A DNA stretch of 64,000 nucleotides from an uncultured Draconibacterium sp. (GCF_963674925.1 NZ_OY771649.1:1054001-1118000), one strand, 5' to 3'. Shown: positions 40,685 to 50,439, numbered from the stretch's first letter. Numbers and translations: made by a program. The notes: generated by a model from the sequence alone, not told the origin.

Positions 40685-42382
40685 ATGACAGCAAAAAAAG
40701 TTACCGGTTCACAAGCATTGATCCTGTCGCTTATGGAAGAAGGGGTGGATACCATTTTTGGCTATCCTGGCGGTGCAATTATGCCCGTTTACGATGCGTT
40801 GTATGATTTTGACAAAGAGGTAAAACATATTTTAACCCGCCACGAACAGGGAGCCATTCACGGTGCCCAGGGCTATGCCCGCGTCACCGGCAAGCCTGGA
40901 ATTGTTTTTGCAACCTCAGGCCCTGGTGCCACTAACCTGATGACAGGAATTGCAGATGCAATGATAGACTCAACGCCTTTGGTATGTATTACCGGACAAG
41001 TAGCCGCGCCACTGTTGGGAACCGATGCTTTCCAGGAATCGGACATTGTGGGTATGTCGATACCGGTTACCAAATGGAATTACCAGATAACTACTCCGGA
41101 AGAAATTCCTGAAGTAATGGCACAGGCATTTTATATTGCCACAACAGGTCGTCCGGGTCCGGTTTTAATTGATGTAACTAAAGATGCACAATTTGGCGAA
41201 CTGGAATATAAATACGAAAAATGTAAAAAAATCCGCAGTTATGTGCCGGAAACCAATATTGATCCACACCAGATTAAAGCTGCTGCTGATTTAATAAACG
41301 AAGCAAAAAAACCATTACTGTTTGTTGGCCAGGGAATTATTCTCAGCAATGCTGAAGAAGAAGTAAAGGCTTTTATCGAAAAAACCGGAATTCCTGCAGC
41401 CTGGACCTTATTAGGACTTTCTGCACTGCCAACCAACCATCGATTAAATGTTGGTATGTTGGGTATGCACGGAAACTATGGTCCGAATAAACTCACCAAC
41501 GAAGCCGACCTGATTATTGCTGTGGGAATGCGTTTTGACGACCGTGTTACCGGCAAGGTTAGCGAATACGCCAAAAAAGCCAAGATCATTCACATTGAGA
41601 TAGATCCGGCAGAAATTGATAAGATCGTAAAAACTGATGTGAGCGTATTGGGCGATGCAAAAAAAGCATTAAAAATGCTTATCGACAATGTAAATCCCAA
41701 CACGCACGAAAGCTGGCATAACGAATTTAAAAAATGCGATGCTATTGAAAACGAAAAGGTTATTCAGAAAGACCTTTACCCAACAAAACCGGGTCTAACA
41801 ATGGGAGAAGCCATCAGAATAGTTTCTGAAAAAACAAATAACGAGGCTATTCTTGTTACTGATGTTGGTCAGCATCAAATGATCGCCCAGCGTTATTTCG
41901 GATTCAAAAAATCGCGAAGTAATGTAACCTCCGGAGGTTTGGGAACAATGGGATTTTGTTTGCCCGCTGCGATGGGAGCGCAACTTGGAGCCCCCGACCG
42001 TACTGTTGTTGGAGTGGTTGGCGACGGTGGTTTTCAGATGACCATTCAGGAACTGGGCACAATTGCGCAAAACAAATTGCCGGTAAAAATCATGTTGCTG
42101 AATAACAACTTCCTTGGAATGGTTCGTCAGTGGCAGCAGTTATTCTTCGACAAACGCTATTCATTTACAGAATTGCATAATCCTGATTTTATTACTATCG
42201 GTAAAGGATTTGGTATTAACGGCCACACCGTTGAAAAACGCGAGGATCTGGACGCAAGTATTCAAAAAATGCTCGACCATGACGGGCCTTATTTACTTGA
42301 GGTAAAAATTGAGAAAGAAGACAATGTGTTCCCGATGGTTCCAACGGGAGCATCAGTTTCCGATGTAATTTTAGAGCCTTAA
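40685..42382 (+). CDS. ilvB: Acetolactate synthase, large catalytic subunit
   Basis: The 565-residue ThDP enzyme makes 2-acetolactate or 2-aceto-2-hydroxybutyrate. The cofactor-activating Glu is in HILTRHEQGAIHGAQGYAR near residue 51. The FAD-binding middle domain includes LIIAVGMRFDDRVTGK. The ThDP motif GDGGFQMTIQELGT followed by NNNFLGMVRQWQQLF is near 450-485. It lies between ilvD and the regulatory subunit gene ilvN (34-base gap), and is part of the attenuated operon. Start MTAKKVTGSQALI is the natural one for this family. Confidence 0.96.
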   Translation: MTAKKVTGSQALILSLMEEGVDTIFGYPGGAIMPVYDALYDFDKEVKHILTRHEQGAIHGAQGYARVTGKPGIVFATSGPGATNLMTGIADAMIDSTPLVCITGQVAAPLLGTDAFQESDIVGMSIPVTKWNYQITTPEEIPEVMAQAFYIATTGRPGPVLIDVTKDAQFGELEYKYEKCKKIRSYVPETNIDPHQIKAAADLINEAKKPLLFVGQGIILSNAEEEVKAFIEKTGIPAAWTLLGLSALPTNHRLNVGMLGMHGNYGPNKLTNEADLIIAVGMRFDDRVTGKVSEYAKKAKIIHIEIDPAEIDKIVKTDVSVLGDAKKALKMLIDNVNPNTHESWHNEFKKCDAIENEKVIQKDLYPTKPGLTMGEAIRIVSEKTNNEAILVTDVGQHQMIAQRYFGFKKSRSNVTSGGLGTMGFCLPAAMGAQLGAPDRTVVGVVGDGGFQMTIQELGTIAQNKLPVKIMLLNNNFLGMVRQWQQLFFDKRYSFTELHNPDFITIGKGFGINGHTVEKREDLDASIQKMLDHDGPYLLEVKIEKEDNVFPMVPTGASVSDVILEP

Positions 42383-42416
42383 ATTCGTAACTTGAATAAC
42401 GAAAAAAAGTAAAAAA

Positions 42417-42959
42417 ATGAAAAAAGAATATATCCTTACAGTTTATTCTGAAAACCACATTGGTCTTTTAACCAGGATCACAAACGTTTTCACACGCAGA
42501 AAAACAAATATCGACAGTCTAACCGTTTCCGAGTCAGCATTGCATGGCATTTTTAAATTTACAATAGTGATACACTGTACCGATGCTATGGCAATAAAAC
42601 TGGTTAGCCAGATTGAAAAGCAAATCGATGTATTAAAAGCTTTCTATCACACCAACGAAGAAATGATTTTCCAGGAAATTGCTTTGTATAAGGTTCCAAT
42701 CGAGCCGATTTACGAGAGCGATACCATCGAAAAGATCGTGCGTAAAGCAGGCGCCCGTATTCTTGAAATTACCAAAGACTATGTAGTAATTGAAAAGACC
42801 GGTCATAAGGAAGATACACAAGCGCTGTTCGAAGAGTTAAACCAGTTTAAGGTAATGCAGTTTATCCGCTCGGGAAGAGTTGCGATAACACGCGACCCGA
42901 TTGAGCGTTTATCCGAATTCCTGAAAGAGCGCGATGCGTTTTTAACAAGTTTAGATTAA
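42417..42959 (+). CDS. ilvN: Acetolactate synthase, small regulatory subunit
   Basis: The 180-residue protein starts with an ACT domain (EYILTVYSENHIGLLTRITNVF, residues 4-25, and IDSLTVSESALHGIFKFTIV) that binds valine for feedback inhibition, and has the ALS C-terminal domain (KVPIEPIYESDTIEKIVRKAG, FEELNQFKVMQFIRSGRVAI). It is the last visible gene of the ilv unit; a strong terminator follows at 42984, so ilvC and the leu genes are not directly downstream, unlike in many relatives. Confidence 0.95.
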   Translation: MKKEYILTVYSENHIGLLTRITNVFTRRKTNIDSLTVSESALHGIFKFTIVIHCTDAMAIKLVSQIEKQIDVLKAFYHTNEEMIFQEIALYKVPIEPIYESDTIEKIVRKAGARILEITKDYVVIEKTGHKEDTQALFEELNQFKVMQFIRSGRVAITRDPIERLSEFLKERDAFLTSLD

Positions 42960-42983
42960 AAAATCTATAGTCCAAAACTACCT

Positions 42984-43012
42984 GCCCGTCAGAAATTCTG
43001 ACGGGCTTTTTT
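42984..43012 (+). terminator. Intrinsic terminator after ilvN
   Basis: GCCCGTCAGA and TCTGACGGGC form a perfect 10-bp stem with a 3-base loop and a T-rich tail. Confidence 0.93.
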
Positions 43013-43110
43013 ATTTTCTATCATGCCACTTTTTCAATAAACGAATCAGGGATCATTTGTAAAAACCGATGGATTTTCATTGTGAAACGACACCAAATAG
43101 ATTGTTCTTT

Positions 43111-43566
43111 CTGCCTGCCGGCGGCCAAACTATTTGGCTTAATCCAAATAGTATGCACAAAGATCAAGGCTCCTTTTGGTCTTAACCCTCCATTATCATA
43201 AAACCCAAATTCGGACGGGTGATCTCCTCGATTCCTCGGAGCTTCCCGCTCTCATTAAGATTTCATTTCAACTCCGGGTTAAGACCAAAAGAGGCCGTCC
43301 ACTAATGCAGCGTCAGCTACATCAGAGCCTGGCCTCGTCCGGTGAGCCGGAAAACAAGAGGTGACGGCGTTAAAAAATTACTGTTGCCCGCCTGCCGGCC
43401 GGTAGGTTTGAGGAGGTACGACTGCCTGTCCCGATCGTAGCATCGGGAAGTTTCAGGAATTTTAGTCGGCATCGCGTACCTCCTGCCAGTAGGCAGGGCT
43501 TTTCCGAGGGAAGCGGGCGCAGCCTTGGGTTTTCTGTCTACTCTTTGGGCTAAGCCAAAGAGTAGA
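43111..43566. repeat. Highly structured gene-free region, possible ncRNA or non-autonomous element
   Basis: Between ilvN and the next gene lie 822 gene-free bases. Within them are many strong stems: ACTATTTGG/CCAAATAGT (43129-43152), a 21-bp arm pair with two mismatches (43168-43188 with 43276-43296), GCCGTC/GACGGC (43294-43299 with 43363-43368) enclosing CCGG-TGAG-CCGG, GGAGGTACG/CGTACCTCC (43412-43420 with 43475-43483) enclosing CCCGAT/ATCGGG, CCTGCC-AGTA-GGCAGG (43482-43497), and TCTACTCTTTGG/CCAAAGAGTAGA (43537-43566). The first and last hairpins resemble each other in their TTTGG/CCAAA cores. The composition is richer in G and C than the flanks. I see nothing coding; flanking 43013-43110 and 43567-43781 show no clear feature. 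Confidence 0.6.
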
Positions 43567-43781
43567 ATCCGCCTGATAGGGCAAAAAGGAAATTTCTTTT
43601 GCTTGGAGCTTGATTCTTTATTGAAATTTGGAGCATAACATTTTTCTTCATCACCAGATTTTACAAGTGATCTCTAATCAACTTCAATCTTAATTCTTTT
43701 GTTAAACGGATAAATTATATCATTTGTCATACAAATTCATTAAAAAGATTTATCAACTTTGTAAAAAACTACACTTTTACA

Positions 43782-44891
43782 ATGAAACATCTAATCGATA
43801 AGATTGAGATCTACCAATCCCCAATCAAATTAAAAGAACCTTTTGTTATATCATTGGGCCCCATGTATTACGCCCAGAATGTGATCGTTATTATTCACAC
43901 AACCCAAGGAATTACTGGCTTTGGCGAATGTAGTCCGTTTATGACCATTAACGGAGAAAGTATGGAGACCTGTTTTATTGTCGGTCAGTATCTGGCCCAG
44001 GTTTTAAAAGGAAAAAACCCGGAAGATATTGAGTCATGCACACACGCAATGGACAAAACTATTTATGGTAATTCAAGCATAAAAAGTGCTTTCGACATGG
44101 CGTTGTATGACATATCAGCACAAATGGCCGGTGTACCACTTTACCAATTCCTTGGTGGACAAAACAACAAGGAAATGCAAATTGATTTCACGGTAAGTCT
44201 TACCAATCCGGAGAAAATGGCTGCCGACGCCAAACGTATTGTTGATAACGGTTTTGAGATTATAAAAGTAAAGCTTGGCCACTCGAAAGAACAGGATGTG
44301 GAAAGCATAAAAAGAATACGCGAAACAATTGGTCCGAAAATTCCGATTCGTTTAGATGCCAACCAGGGATGGAAAACAGAAGAAGCACTCGATATTTTAA
44401 AAGCGCTGACACCTTATAAAATTCAACATTGCGAAGAGCCGATTCCGCGTTGGGATTACATGGCGCTACCTGAAATAAGGCGGTTTAGCCCTATTCCCAT
44501 AATGGCCGACGAAACGTGTTGCGATCATATCGACGCAAAACGACTGATCGATCTGTATGCCTGCGACCTTATTAATATTAAACTCAGCAAATCAGGCGGT
44601 ATTTTTAAAGCACTAAAGATTGTACAACACGCCAAGGCCGCAAAAATGGAAATCCAGGTTGGCGGTTTTCTCGAAACGCGTTTGGGATTTACTGCAGCAG
44701 CTCATTTTGCTCTTTCGTCCAGGAATATTGTTTATTACGATTTTGATACACCGCTAATGATGGAAGAGGATCCGGTTGAAGGAGGTATACTTTATGGCGA
44801 GAAAGGTAAAATTACCATTACCGAAACTCCCGGATTAGGCGCCAGCATTAATGCAGATTTTCTGAAAGGGCTAAAAATGGTAAGCGTTTAA
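43782..44891 (+). CDS. Enolase-superfamily dipeptide epimerase / muconate-cycloisomerase-like protein
   Basis: The 369-residue protein has the capping domain (1-130) and barrel of the muconate-lactonizing subgroup. The Lys pair is in IIKVKLGHSKE near 165-170; metal ligands are in RLDANQGW (Asp), CEEPIPRWD (Glu) and MADETCCD (Asp); the second catalytic Lys is in LINIKLSKSGG near 267. These are the residues of dipeptide epimerases, but substrate range in this group is wide. It is a distant paralogue of the enzyme at 20006-21019 and lacks wall-recycling neighbours. It precedes a TonB-dependent receptor and stands outside any clear operon, so I do not assign a substrate. Confidence 0.85.
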   Translation: MKHLIDKIEIYQSPIKLKEPFVISLGPMYYAQNVIVIIHTTQGITGFGECSPFMTINGESMETCFIVGQYLAQVLKGKNPEDIESCTHAMDKTIYGNSSIKSAFDMALYDISAQMAGVPLYQFLGGQNNKEMQIDFTVSLTNPEKMAADAKRIVDNGFEIIKVKLGHSKEQDVESIKRIRETIGPKIPIRLDANQGWKTEEALDILKALTPYKIQHCEEPIPRWDYMALPEIRRFSPIPIMADETCCDHIDAKRLIDLYACDLINIKLSKSGGIFKALKIVQHAKAAKMEIQVGGFLETRLGFTAAAHFALSSRNIVYYDFDTPLMMEEDPVEGGILYGEKGKITITETPGLGASINADFLKGLKMVSV

Positions 44892-44968
44892 ACGAATCGA
44901 AAAAGCACAAAAATCTTTCTTTCGTTTTTACACATTTTTACCGCTAAAAAAAATTCCCTACTTTTCAT

Positions 44969-44976
44969 TAACTTTG
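44969..44976 (+). promoter_or_regulatory. -7 box TAACTTTG for the TonB-dependent receptor gene
   Basis: A perfect TAnnTTTG match 25 bases before the ATG at 45001. It overlaps the upstream extension of the reading frame and so favours 45001 as the true start. Confidence 0.6.
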
Positions 44977-45000
44977 GTTAGCGAAGAAAAAAAGCCTGCC

Positions 45001-47085
45001 ATGAAAGTAAAACGGAATACAGTTCTATTTCTGCTATTTATCCTTACAATTTTGCCAGCCGGTAATTTAATGGCACAATTACCATTTACGCGGCAGGATA
45101 CAACCCCGCTAAGTGATCAGATAGAAGAAATTACCATTACCGCATTTCGTTCGCCGTACAATATTTTTAATACACCGGCTCCCGTAAATTTGCTGCAACC
45201 CGAGCAACTGGAATCGGGCGATGCACTCACCCCCATCGATGCTTTAAACCGCATCCCTGGCATTTTAATGCACCACGGCACATTTAACACCAACCGTTTA
45301 ACCATTCGCGGAATTGGCTCGCGCACACCATACGGCACCAATAAAATAAAGGCTTATTTTGGAGAAATACCACTTACTACCGGCGATGGGGAAACCGTTC
45401 TGGAAGATCTTGAAAACTCGGCTATCCAACGCGTTGAAATCATCAAAGGGCCTTCATCAAGCTTATACGGGGCCGGGCTTGCCGGCGTGTTGCTCTTTCA
45501 TCCAAAAACGGTGGTGAAGGATTTTGTTCAGAACAAAACTACAATTGCATCATTCGGAACGTTTAAAAACACGCTATCGGCCGGAGTTACTGCCAATAAA
45601 TTACAGATCTACACACTTGGAGCATTGCTATCAAGCGATGGTTACCGCGAAAATAATTCGACGACCCGGGGCAACCTGCTTATTAATTCGATTTACAATT
45701 TCTCAGAAAAATCAAACCTTCAGTTCCTGTTAAAAGCCACAAAAATGAAAGGGTATATTCCTAGCTCGCTGGATTTGGATACCTATAAGAACAATCCGGA
45801 AAGTGCTGCACAAAACTGGGCTTCGGTAAAAGGGTTTGAAGAGTATACCAACTCGCAGTTTGGCGCTTCGTTTAACCGTTTTACGCTTAACGACGGGAAA
45901 ATATCGGTTGGCGTTTTCGGAAGTATCCGCGATCTTGATGAACTGCGCCCTTTTAACCGCCTGAAAGAATCATCGGATTATATTGGCTGGCGCGCTTACA
46001 TTCAAAAAGTTATTGCCACCGAAGAGTTTCGCCTGGTTTTGACAAGCGGAGTTGAAATGTTCCGCGAAACCTACGACTGGCAGACTTTTGACAATGATAA
46101 CGACCAGTTACTTTCTGACAACAGGGAAAAGCGGCAATACGAAAATCTCTTTGTTCAGTTGGAATCGAACATTAAAGAACGCGTATTTATTTCAGCCGGA
46201 TTAAACGGAAACCTCACGCGTTTTAAATACATCGATCATTATACTGAAAACGGCGACCAGTCGGGCAACCGAAATTACAAACCGGTTTTGTCGCCTCGTT
46301 TGGGAGTTAACTTTCTTTTGAATCATGAGAATTCTGTTTTTGCAAATATCAGTCATGGATTTTCAACGCCTTCATTCGAAGAGACTTTGATGCCTGAAGG
46401 TAGCATCAATCCCGATATAAAACCGGAATCGGGATGGAGTTTTGAAACAGGATTCAGAACCCAAATTACCAACCGTTTTAAACTGTCGGCAAGCTACTAC
46501 CGCATTTATATCGACAACCTGCTTGTTGCACACCGCACCGGCGAAGATGCTTATGTGGGGGTTAATGCCGGACAATCTGTGCATCCGGGTTTTGAAACCG
46601 AATTCACCTGGGTAACCATTACGCACAAACGAAATCCCTTGTTAACCCTTTACGGAAGTGCCACATTGGCCAACTATCATTTTAACGATTTTGTGAATCT
46701 TGGAAACGATTATTCCGGCAATCTTCTTCCCGGAACGGCAAAAGAAACTTTAACTATTGGCTCCACGCTGATACCCATCAAAAATATATCAATAAACGGC
46801 TGGTATCGTTACAACGGAGAAATGCCTGCTGACGATGCCAATTCCACTTTTTCGGATGCCTTTGGAGTAACGAATGCCGAAATCAGGTACGAGGGGAAAA
46901 AGGATAACTTTAAATTTGATATACGCGGAGGCATTCAAAATATTTTTGATATTCATTATGCCTCAATGCTGGCCGTTAATGCTCCATCGTTTGGCGGCAA
47001 TCCTCCCCGCTATTATTATCCGGGTAATCCGCGGAATTTCTATATCAGTATTTTAATTGGTCTCACCGGAAATAACACACCTTAA
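45001..47085 (+). CDS. TonB-dependent outer-membrane receptor
   Basis: The product is about 694 residues, with a signal peptide (LFLLFILTILPAGNLMAQ). A TonB-box-like segment (QIEEITITAFRSP) precedes the plug domain (LTPIDALNRIPGILMHHG, RLTIRGIGSRTPYGTNKIKA, IQRVEIIKGPSSSLYGAGLAGVL), and the barrel ends with a C-terminal aromatic-rich strand. It lacks the STN domain and carboxypeptidase-like domain of SusC proteins, and has the size of siderophore, cobalamin or metal receptors. No SusD neighbour exists. The ligand cannot be deduced. The start at 45001 is supported by the -7 box. Confidence 0.9.
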   Translation: MKVKRNTVLFLLFILTILPAGNLMAQLPFTRQDTTPLSDQIEEITITAFRSPYNIFNTPAPVNLLQPEQLESGDALTPIDALNRIPGILMHHGTFNTNRLTIRGIGSRTPYGTNKIKAYFGEIPLTTGDGETVLEDLENSAIQRVEIIKGPSSSLYGAGLAGVLLFHPKTVVKDFVQNKTTIASFGTFKNTLSAGVTANKLQIYTLGALLSSDGYRENNSTTRGNLLINSIYNFSEKSNLQFLLKATKMKGYIPSSLDLDTYKNNPESAAQNWASVKGFEEYTNSQFGASFNRFTLNDGKISVGVFGSIRDLDELRPFNRLKESSDYIGWRAYIQKVIATEEFRLVLTSGVEMFRETYDWQTFDNDNDQLLSDNREKRQYENLFVQLESNIKERVFISAGLNGNLTRFKYIDHYTENGDQSGNRNYKPVLSPRLGVNFLLNHENSVFANISHGFSTPSFEETLMPEGSINPDIKPESGWSFETGFRTQITNRFKLSASYYRIYIDNLLVAHRTGEDAYVGVNAGQSVHPGFETEFTWVTITHKRNPLLTLYGSATLANYHFNDFVNLGNDYSGNLLPGTAKETLTIGSTLIPIKNISINGWYRYNGEMPADDANSTFSDAFGVTNAEIRYEGKKDNFKFDIRGGIQNIFDIHYASMLAVNAPSFGGNPPRYYYPGNPRNFYISILIGLTGNNTP

Positions 47086-47109
47086 ACTATTTCGCAGAAG
47101 AAATGCCTG

Positions 47110-48459
47110 CTATTTTTTTCCTATGGCGATTACTGATTTCTGTGTTCTGAAATACAAAACATCGCCATTTATCGCCGGTGAAGCCATAAGCACATCATTC
47201 ATTTTATTGTGCTCCAAAATTTCAAACTCAGGGCCGGCCTTTACAACAAATACATCACCTTGCTCGGAACACAGATACACCTGTCCGTTTGCTGCCACTC
47301 CCGACGCCGTAAATCCTCCTACCGATCCAAGGCTCTCTTTATACATCAACTCGCCGGTGCTTGCTTTAAACACACTTAGCGAACCATTTCCCTGCAGGTT
47401 GTATAAATAACCGTCATAAATAAGAGGAGTCTGCATATACGCGCCACCACGTTTTATACTCCAGACGATGCTTTCGTTCTCCGTTTCATCTTCCCCGAGT
47501 GTTATGTCGCCGGTGGCATCGGTTTTTACCGCATAAATTGGCGAATACCTGCCGTGTGCATTATTAATAAATACCAAATCGTTGGCAATTACAGGTGTCG
47601 GCGTGGGAACGTCACCCCCACCGCTCATTTGCCAGATCTCTTCGCCGGTTTCAAAATCGTAACCACCCATATGTTTCCAGCCGTTCACTACCACCTGTGT
47701 TTTTCCATCTTTCTCAAAAACAGTTGGAGAACTCCAGGTTGAAACTTCCTCGCGGGGTGTCTTCCAAATTTCTTCCCCTGTATTTACATCGTAGGCAGCC
47801 AAAAAACAATTGCCTAAATAATCACATTGAATGATGACTCTGTCGTTATAAATAATTGGTGAACTTGAAAATCCCCATTCCAGCTCGGGCGCATTGTAGG
47901 GTCCTGCGTTCATTTTGTCGAATTCCTTTTGCCAGGCCAGTTCGCCATCCATGGTGTAACAGAACAGCCCGTTTGAGCCAAAGAATACAATCACATGCTT
48001 TCCATCGGTTGCCGGTGTACCGTCGGCATGCGATGCTTTTGTATGACGTTTTACTTTGGGAACACGTTTAGTGGCCAGTTTTTCCCAAACGATCTCACCC
48101 GAATTTTTATCGAGGCAATACAATTTAAATTCATGTAACGACTCATCTTCCACGGCATCGCCATCGCCGTATAATCCGATTTTCACCTCATTATCGCCCG
48201 AACTGCTTATTGCTGTGGAAATAAAAATCTTGTCGTCCCAAATTATTGGGCTGGAATGTCCCAGGCCGGGTATCGGAGCTTTCCAGAGAACATTATCTCC
48301 GGTTTCAATATTCCAGCTACTAACCGTTTTTGCATTTTCAACAAAACCTTTAGCAAACGGCCCCCGAAACGATGGCCACTGATTGAGATAATTTTCTTGT
48401 GAGGATGCGGTAAAAACAATACACACCAATACGAATGCGGTACAAAGCAGCTGTTTCAT
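47110..48459 (-). CDS. Secreted PQQ-like beta-propeller protein
   Basis: The 449-residue protein has a signal peptide (MKQLLCTAFVLVCIVFTASSQ) and repeated propeller blades with the PQQ-type pattern: NVLWKAPIPGLGHSSPIIWDDKIFIST, LYCLDKNSGEIVWEKLAT, LAAYDVNTGEEIWKTPRE, YDFETGEEIWQMSGGG, SVFKASTGELMYKESLG. The opening QWPSFRGP is typical of PQQ-binding-like proteins often called outer membrane protein assembly factor BamB-like or quinoprotein-like. No dehydrogenase catalytic residues are recognised, so it is more likely a binding or scaffold protein. It is convergent with the TonB-dependent receptor gene and monocistronic. Confidence 0.85.
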   Translation of the reverse strand: MKQLLCTAFVLVCIVFTASSQENYLNQWPSFRGPFAKGFVENAKTVSSWNIETGDNVLWKAPIPGLGHSSPIIWDDKIFISTAISSSGDNEVKIGLYGDGDAVEDESLHEFKLYCLDKNSGEIVWEKLATKRVPKVKRHTKASHADGTPATDGKHVIVFFGSNGLFCYTMDGELAWQKEFDKMNAGPYNAPELEWGFSSSPIIYNDRVIIQCDYLGNCFLAAYDVNTGEEIWKTPREEVSTWSSPTVFEKDGKTQVVVNGWKHMGGYDFETGEEIWQMSGGGDVPTPTPVIANDLVFINNAHGRYSPIYAVKTDATGDITLGEDETENESIVWSIKRGGAYMQTPLIYDGYLYNLQGNGSLSVFKASTGELMYKESLGSVGGFTASGVAANGQVYLCSEQGDVFVVKAGPEFEILEHNKMNDVLMASPAINGDVLYFRTQKSVIAIGKK

Positions 48460-48509
48460 TTATCAAATCTTTGGTTTTCACCATAAAATTAGACAAATGA
48501 AACAACTAA

Positions 48510-48517
48510 CAAAGTTA
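48510..48517 (-). promoter_or_regulatory. -7 box TAACTTTG for the PQQ-like gene
   Basis: A perfect TAnnTTTG match on the minus strand, about 50 bases before the ATG at 48459. Confidence 0.5.
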
Positions 48518-48531
48518 GGATCCAAAAAACT

Positions 48532-50439
48532 TTATTTGGCAATAATCTTAATCGTTGTTCTACGATTTAAGCGACGTCCGTCAACCGTTTCGTTGGTAGC
48601 TACAGGTTTTGTATCGCCATAACCTTCCGATTGCAAACGACCGCCTGGAATACCATTTTCCACGAGGTAATCCACCACCGATTTTGCCCTTAATTTTGAA
48701 AGCTCAAGGTTACTTTCCGGATTACCCGAACTATCGGTATGTCCCTGAATCTCGACTTTTAAACCACTGTTGTTTTTCAAAAAGTCAACCAGTTTCTGAA
48801 GTTCAGGCTCCGACTCAGAAAGAATAGCAAATGAGTCGGTTTCATAATAAATATTGTGAAGATCCATTTCGGCGCCAACTTCTATTGGCTCCAATTCAAT
48901 GTTCAGAATAAACGGATCGGTTAATGAATTCTCATCCGCCAGGCGCATCGATTGCGAATAGAACATAAACCCATCTTCCGAAACATTAAATGCATAATTG
49001 CGTCCAACCGGCAATGCCAGCATTATCTGTCCGTTTTCGTCGGCCTTTTCAATACGTGGCTCACTTACAGCCGAATTCAGGTTAACCAGTTCGATATCGG
49101 CCATAACCGGCTGTGTGGTTGTCTTGTTTGTAACTTTTGCTTTGATGTAAGTAACTGGTCGCGGTTGCAAACCACGATCGAGGTTAAACGAAAAAATATC
49201 AAGCCCGTTATCCGATTCTCTGGCAGACGAAAAATAAGCAATATCACCAATCGAACTGATAGTCAAGCCCATATCATCTTTATAGGTATTTATCGGATAA
49301 CCCATATTTTTCAGATTCTCCACCTGCCCATTTTCGTTAATTTCAGCGGTAAACAGGTCAAGTCCCCCCATGCCAACGTGTGTATCAGAAGCAAAGTAAA
49401 AGTTATGGTTATTGGCATGAATAAACGGTGAAATTTCGTCGCCTGAGGTATTTAGTGCCTCCATGTTTTCCGGCTTTCCCCATTGCGGTTTTCCTTCAGC
49501 CGAAAATCCGTTAAAAGCAATTCGCCAGATATCTTTCTGCCCCTTTCCTCCGGGCCGGTTACTCGAAAAATAAAGGTAACGATTATCCGACGTTAGCGAA
49601 GGTTGTCCCTCCCACGACGAAGAGTTTAATGGAGCTCCGGCATTTTGCGGCTCTGTCCATTTGCCTTCAACCAAGCGGGAGAAATAAATGTCGCAGCTGC
49701 CCAATCCGTCTTCACGGTTACAGGCTGTAAAGAACAGTATTTTTGCATCGGCTGATAACGTTTGTGCCCCTTCATTATCACTGGTATTTACTTCGCTCAT
49801 CGGCACGGCGTTGTCCCAGTTAAACGAATCGATCTCGGCCATAAAAAAATCTTCCTGTGGCCGGCCACCGTCTTTCATCAAACGGGTAAACACCAAATGT
49901 TTTCCATCTAGTGAAGGTGTAGGCCAATACTCATCATTGGCGGTGTTTATTTCATCGCCCAAATTAGTGGGTTCAAACGCCACGGGATTCTCAATGCTGT
50001 TCAGTGCAAAACGACAACTGGCTATTTTACAGGCCAAAAGAAACTGTCGTTTCTCCGGGATATTCTTGTTTTCCGTGTATTTTTCATAGAAACTGAGTGC
50101 TTCAGAATACATTCCCAGTTTGTAAAAAGCTTCTCCAAGTCTGAAATCGATAAGCGGATTATCATCCAGTTCTACGGCTTTTGTTAAGTGTTTTATTTCC
50201 AGCCGCGATGAGTCTATATCTTTATAAATTTCGGCCAAAAGAAGATGCGCTGGTGCGTACCCCGGATCCTTCTGTAAAATCTTATCTGCTGCCTCAATTG
50301 CTGCCGGATAACTGTCTTCCACATAGTACCTTCTGGCCTCTTCAAACAGCTTGTCTGAACGCTTACTTTCCTGTGCGAAGGTACCTATCCAGCACATTCC
50401 ACAGGTTATTAACAATACAAAGTTTTTTAATCTACTCAT
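48532..50439 (-). CDS. OmpA-family protein with TPR and PD40 propeller repeats
   Basis: The start is uncertain: ATG codons lie at 50439 and 50448, and the former gives a neat signal peptide (MSRLKNFVLLITCGMCWIGTFAQ). The product is about 635 residues. A TPR region (about 25-140), PD40/WD40-like blades (DEYWPTPSLDGKHLVFTRLM, SWEGQPSLTSDNRYLYFSSNRPGGKGQKDIW in two parts, DMGLTISSIGDIAYFSSARESDNG), a carboxypeptidase-regulatory-like region, and a C-terminal OmpA domain (VEIQGHTDSSGNPESNLELSKLRAKSVVDYL) can be seen. The OmpA domain should bind peptidoglycan non-covalently. This architecture is common in Bacteroidota envelope and gliding-related proteins. A half operator like those of the GntR locus lies at the start region. 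Confidence 0.88.
   Translation of the reverse strand: MSRLKNFVLLITCGMCWIGTFAQESKRSDKLFEEARRYYVEDSYPAAIEAADKILQKDPGYAPAHLLLAEIYKDIDSSRLEIKHLTKAVELDDNPLIDFRLGEAFYKLGMYSEALSFYEKYTENKNIPEKRQFLLACKIASCRFALNSIENPVAFEPTNLGDEINTANDEYWPTPSLDGKHLVFTRLMKDGGRPQEDFFMAEIDSFNWDNAVPMSEVNTSDNEGAQTLSADAKILFFTACNREDGLGSCDIYFSRLVEGKWTEPQNAGAPLNSSSWEGQPSLTSDNRYLYFSSNRPGGKGQKDIWRIAFNGFSAEGKPQWGKPENMEALNTSGDEISPFIHANNHNFYFASDTHVGMGGLDLFTAEINENGQVENLKNMGYPINTYKDDMGLTISSIGDIAYFSSARESDNGLDIFSFNLDRGLQPRPVTYIKAKVTNKTTTQPVMADIELVNLNSAVSEPRIEKADENGQIMLALPVGRNYAFNVSEDGFMFYSQSMRLADENSLTDPFILNIELEPIEVGAEMDLHNIYYETDSFAILSESEPELQKLVDFLKNNSGLKVEIQGHTDSSGNPESNLELSKLRAKSVVDYLVENGIPGGRLQSEGYGDTKPVATNETVDGRRLNRRTTIKIIAK

Noticed and set aside
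43176..43364. 62-codon ORF in the hairpin-rich region after ilvN
   Set aside because: It runs through both arms of the long inverted repeat, so the coding appearance is a by-product of the structure.
44974..45000. Longer start at 44974 for the TonB-dependent receptor
   Set aside because: The frame extension overlaps the -7 box TAACTTTG; the ATG at 45001 begins a normal signal peptide.
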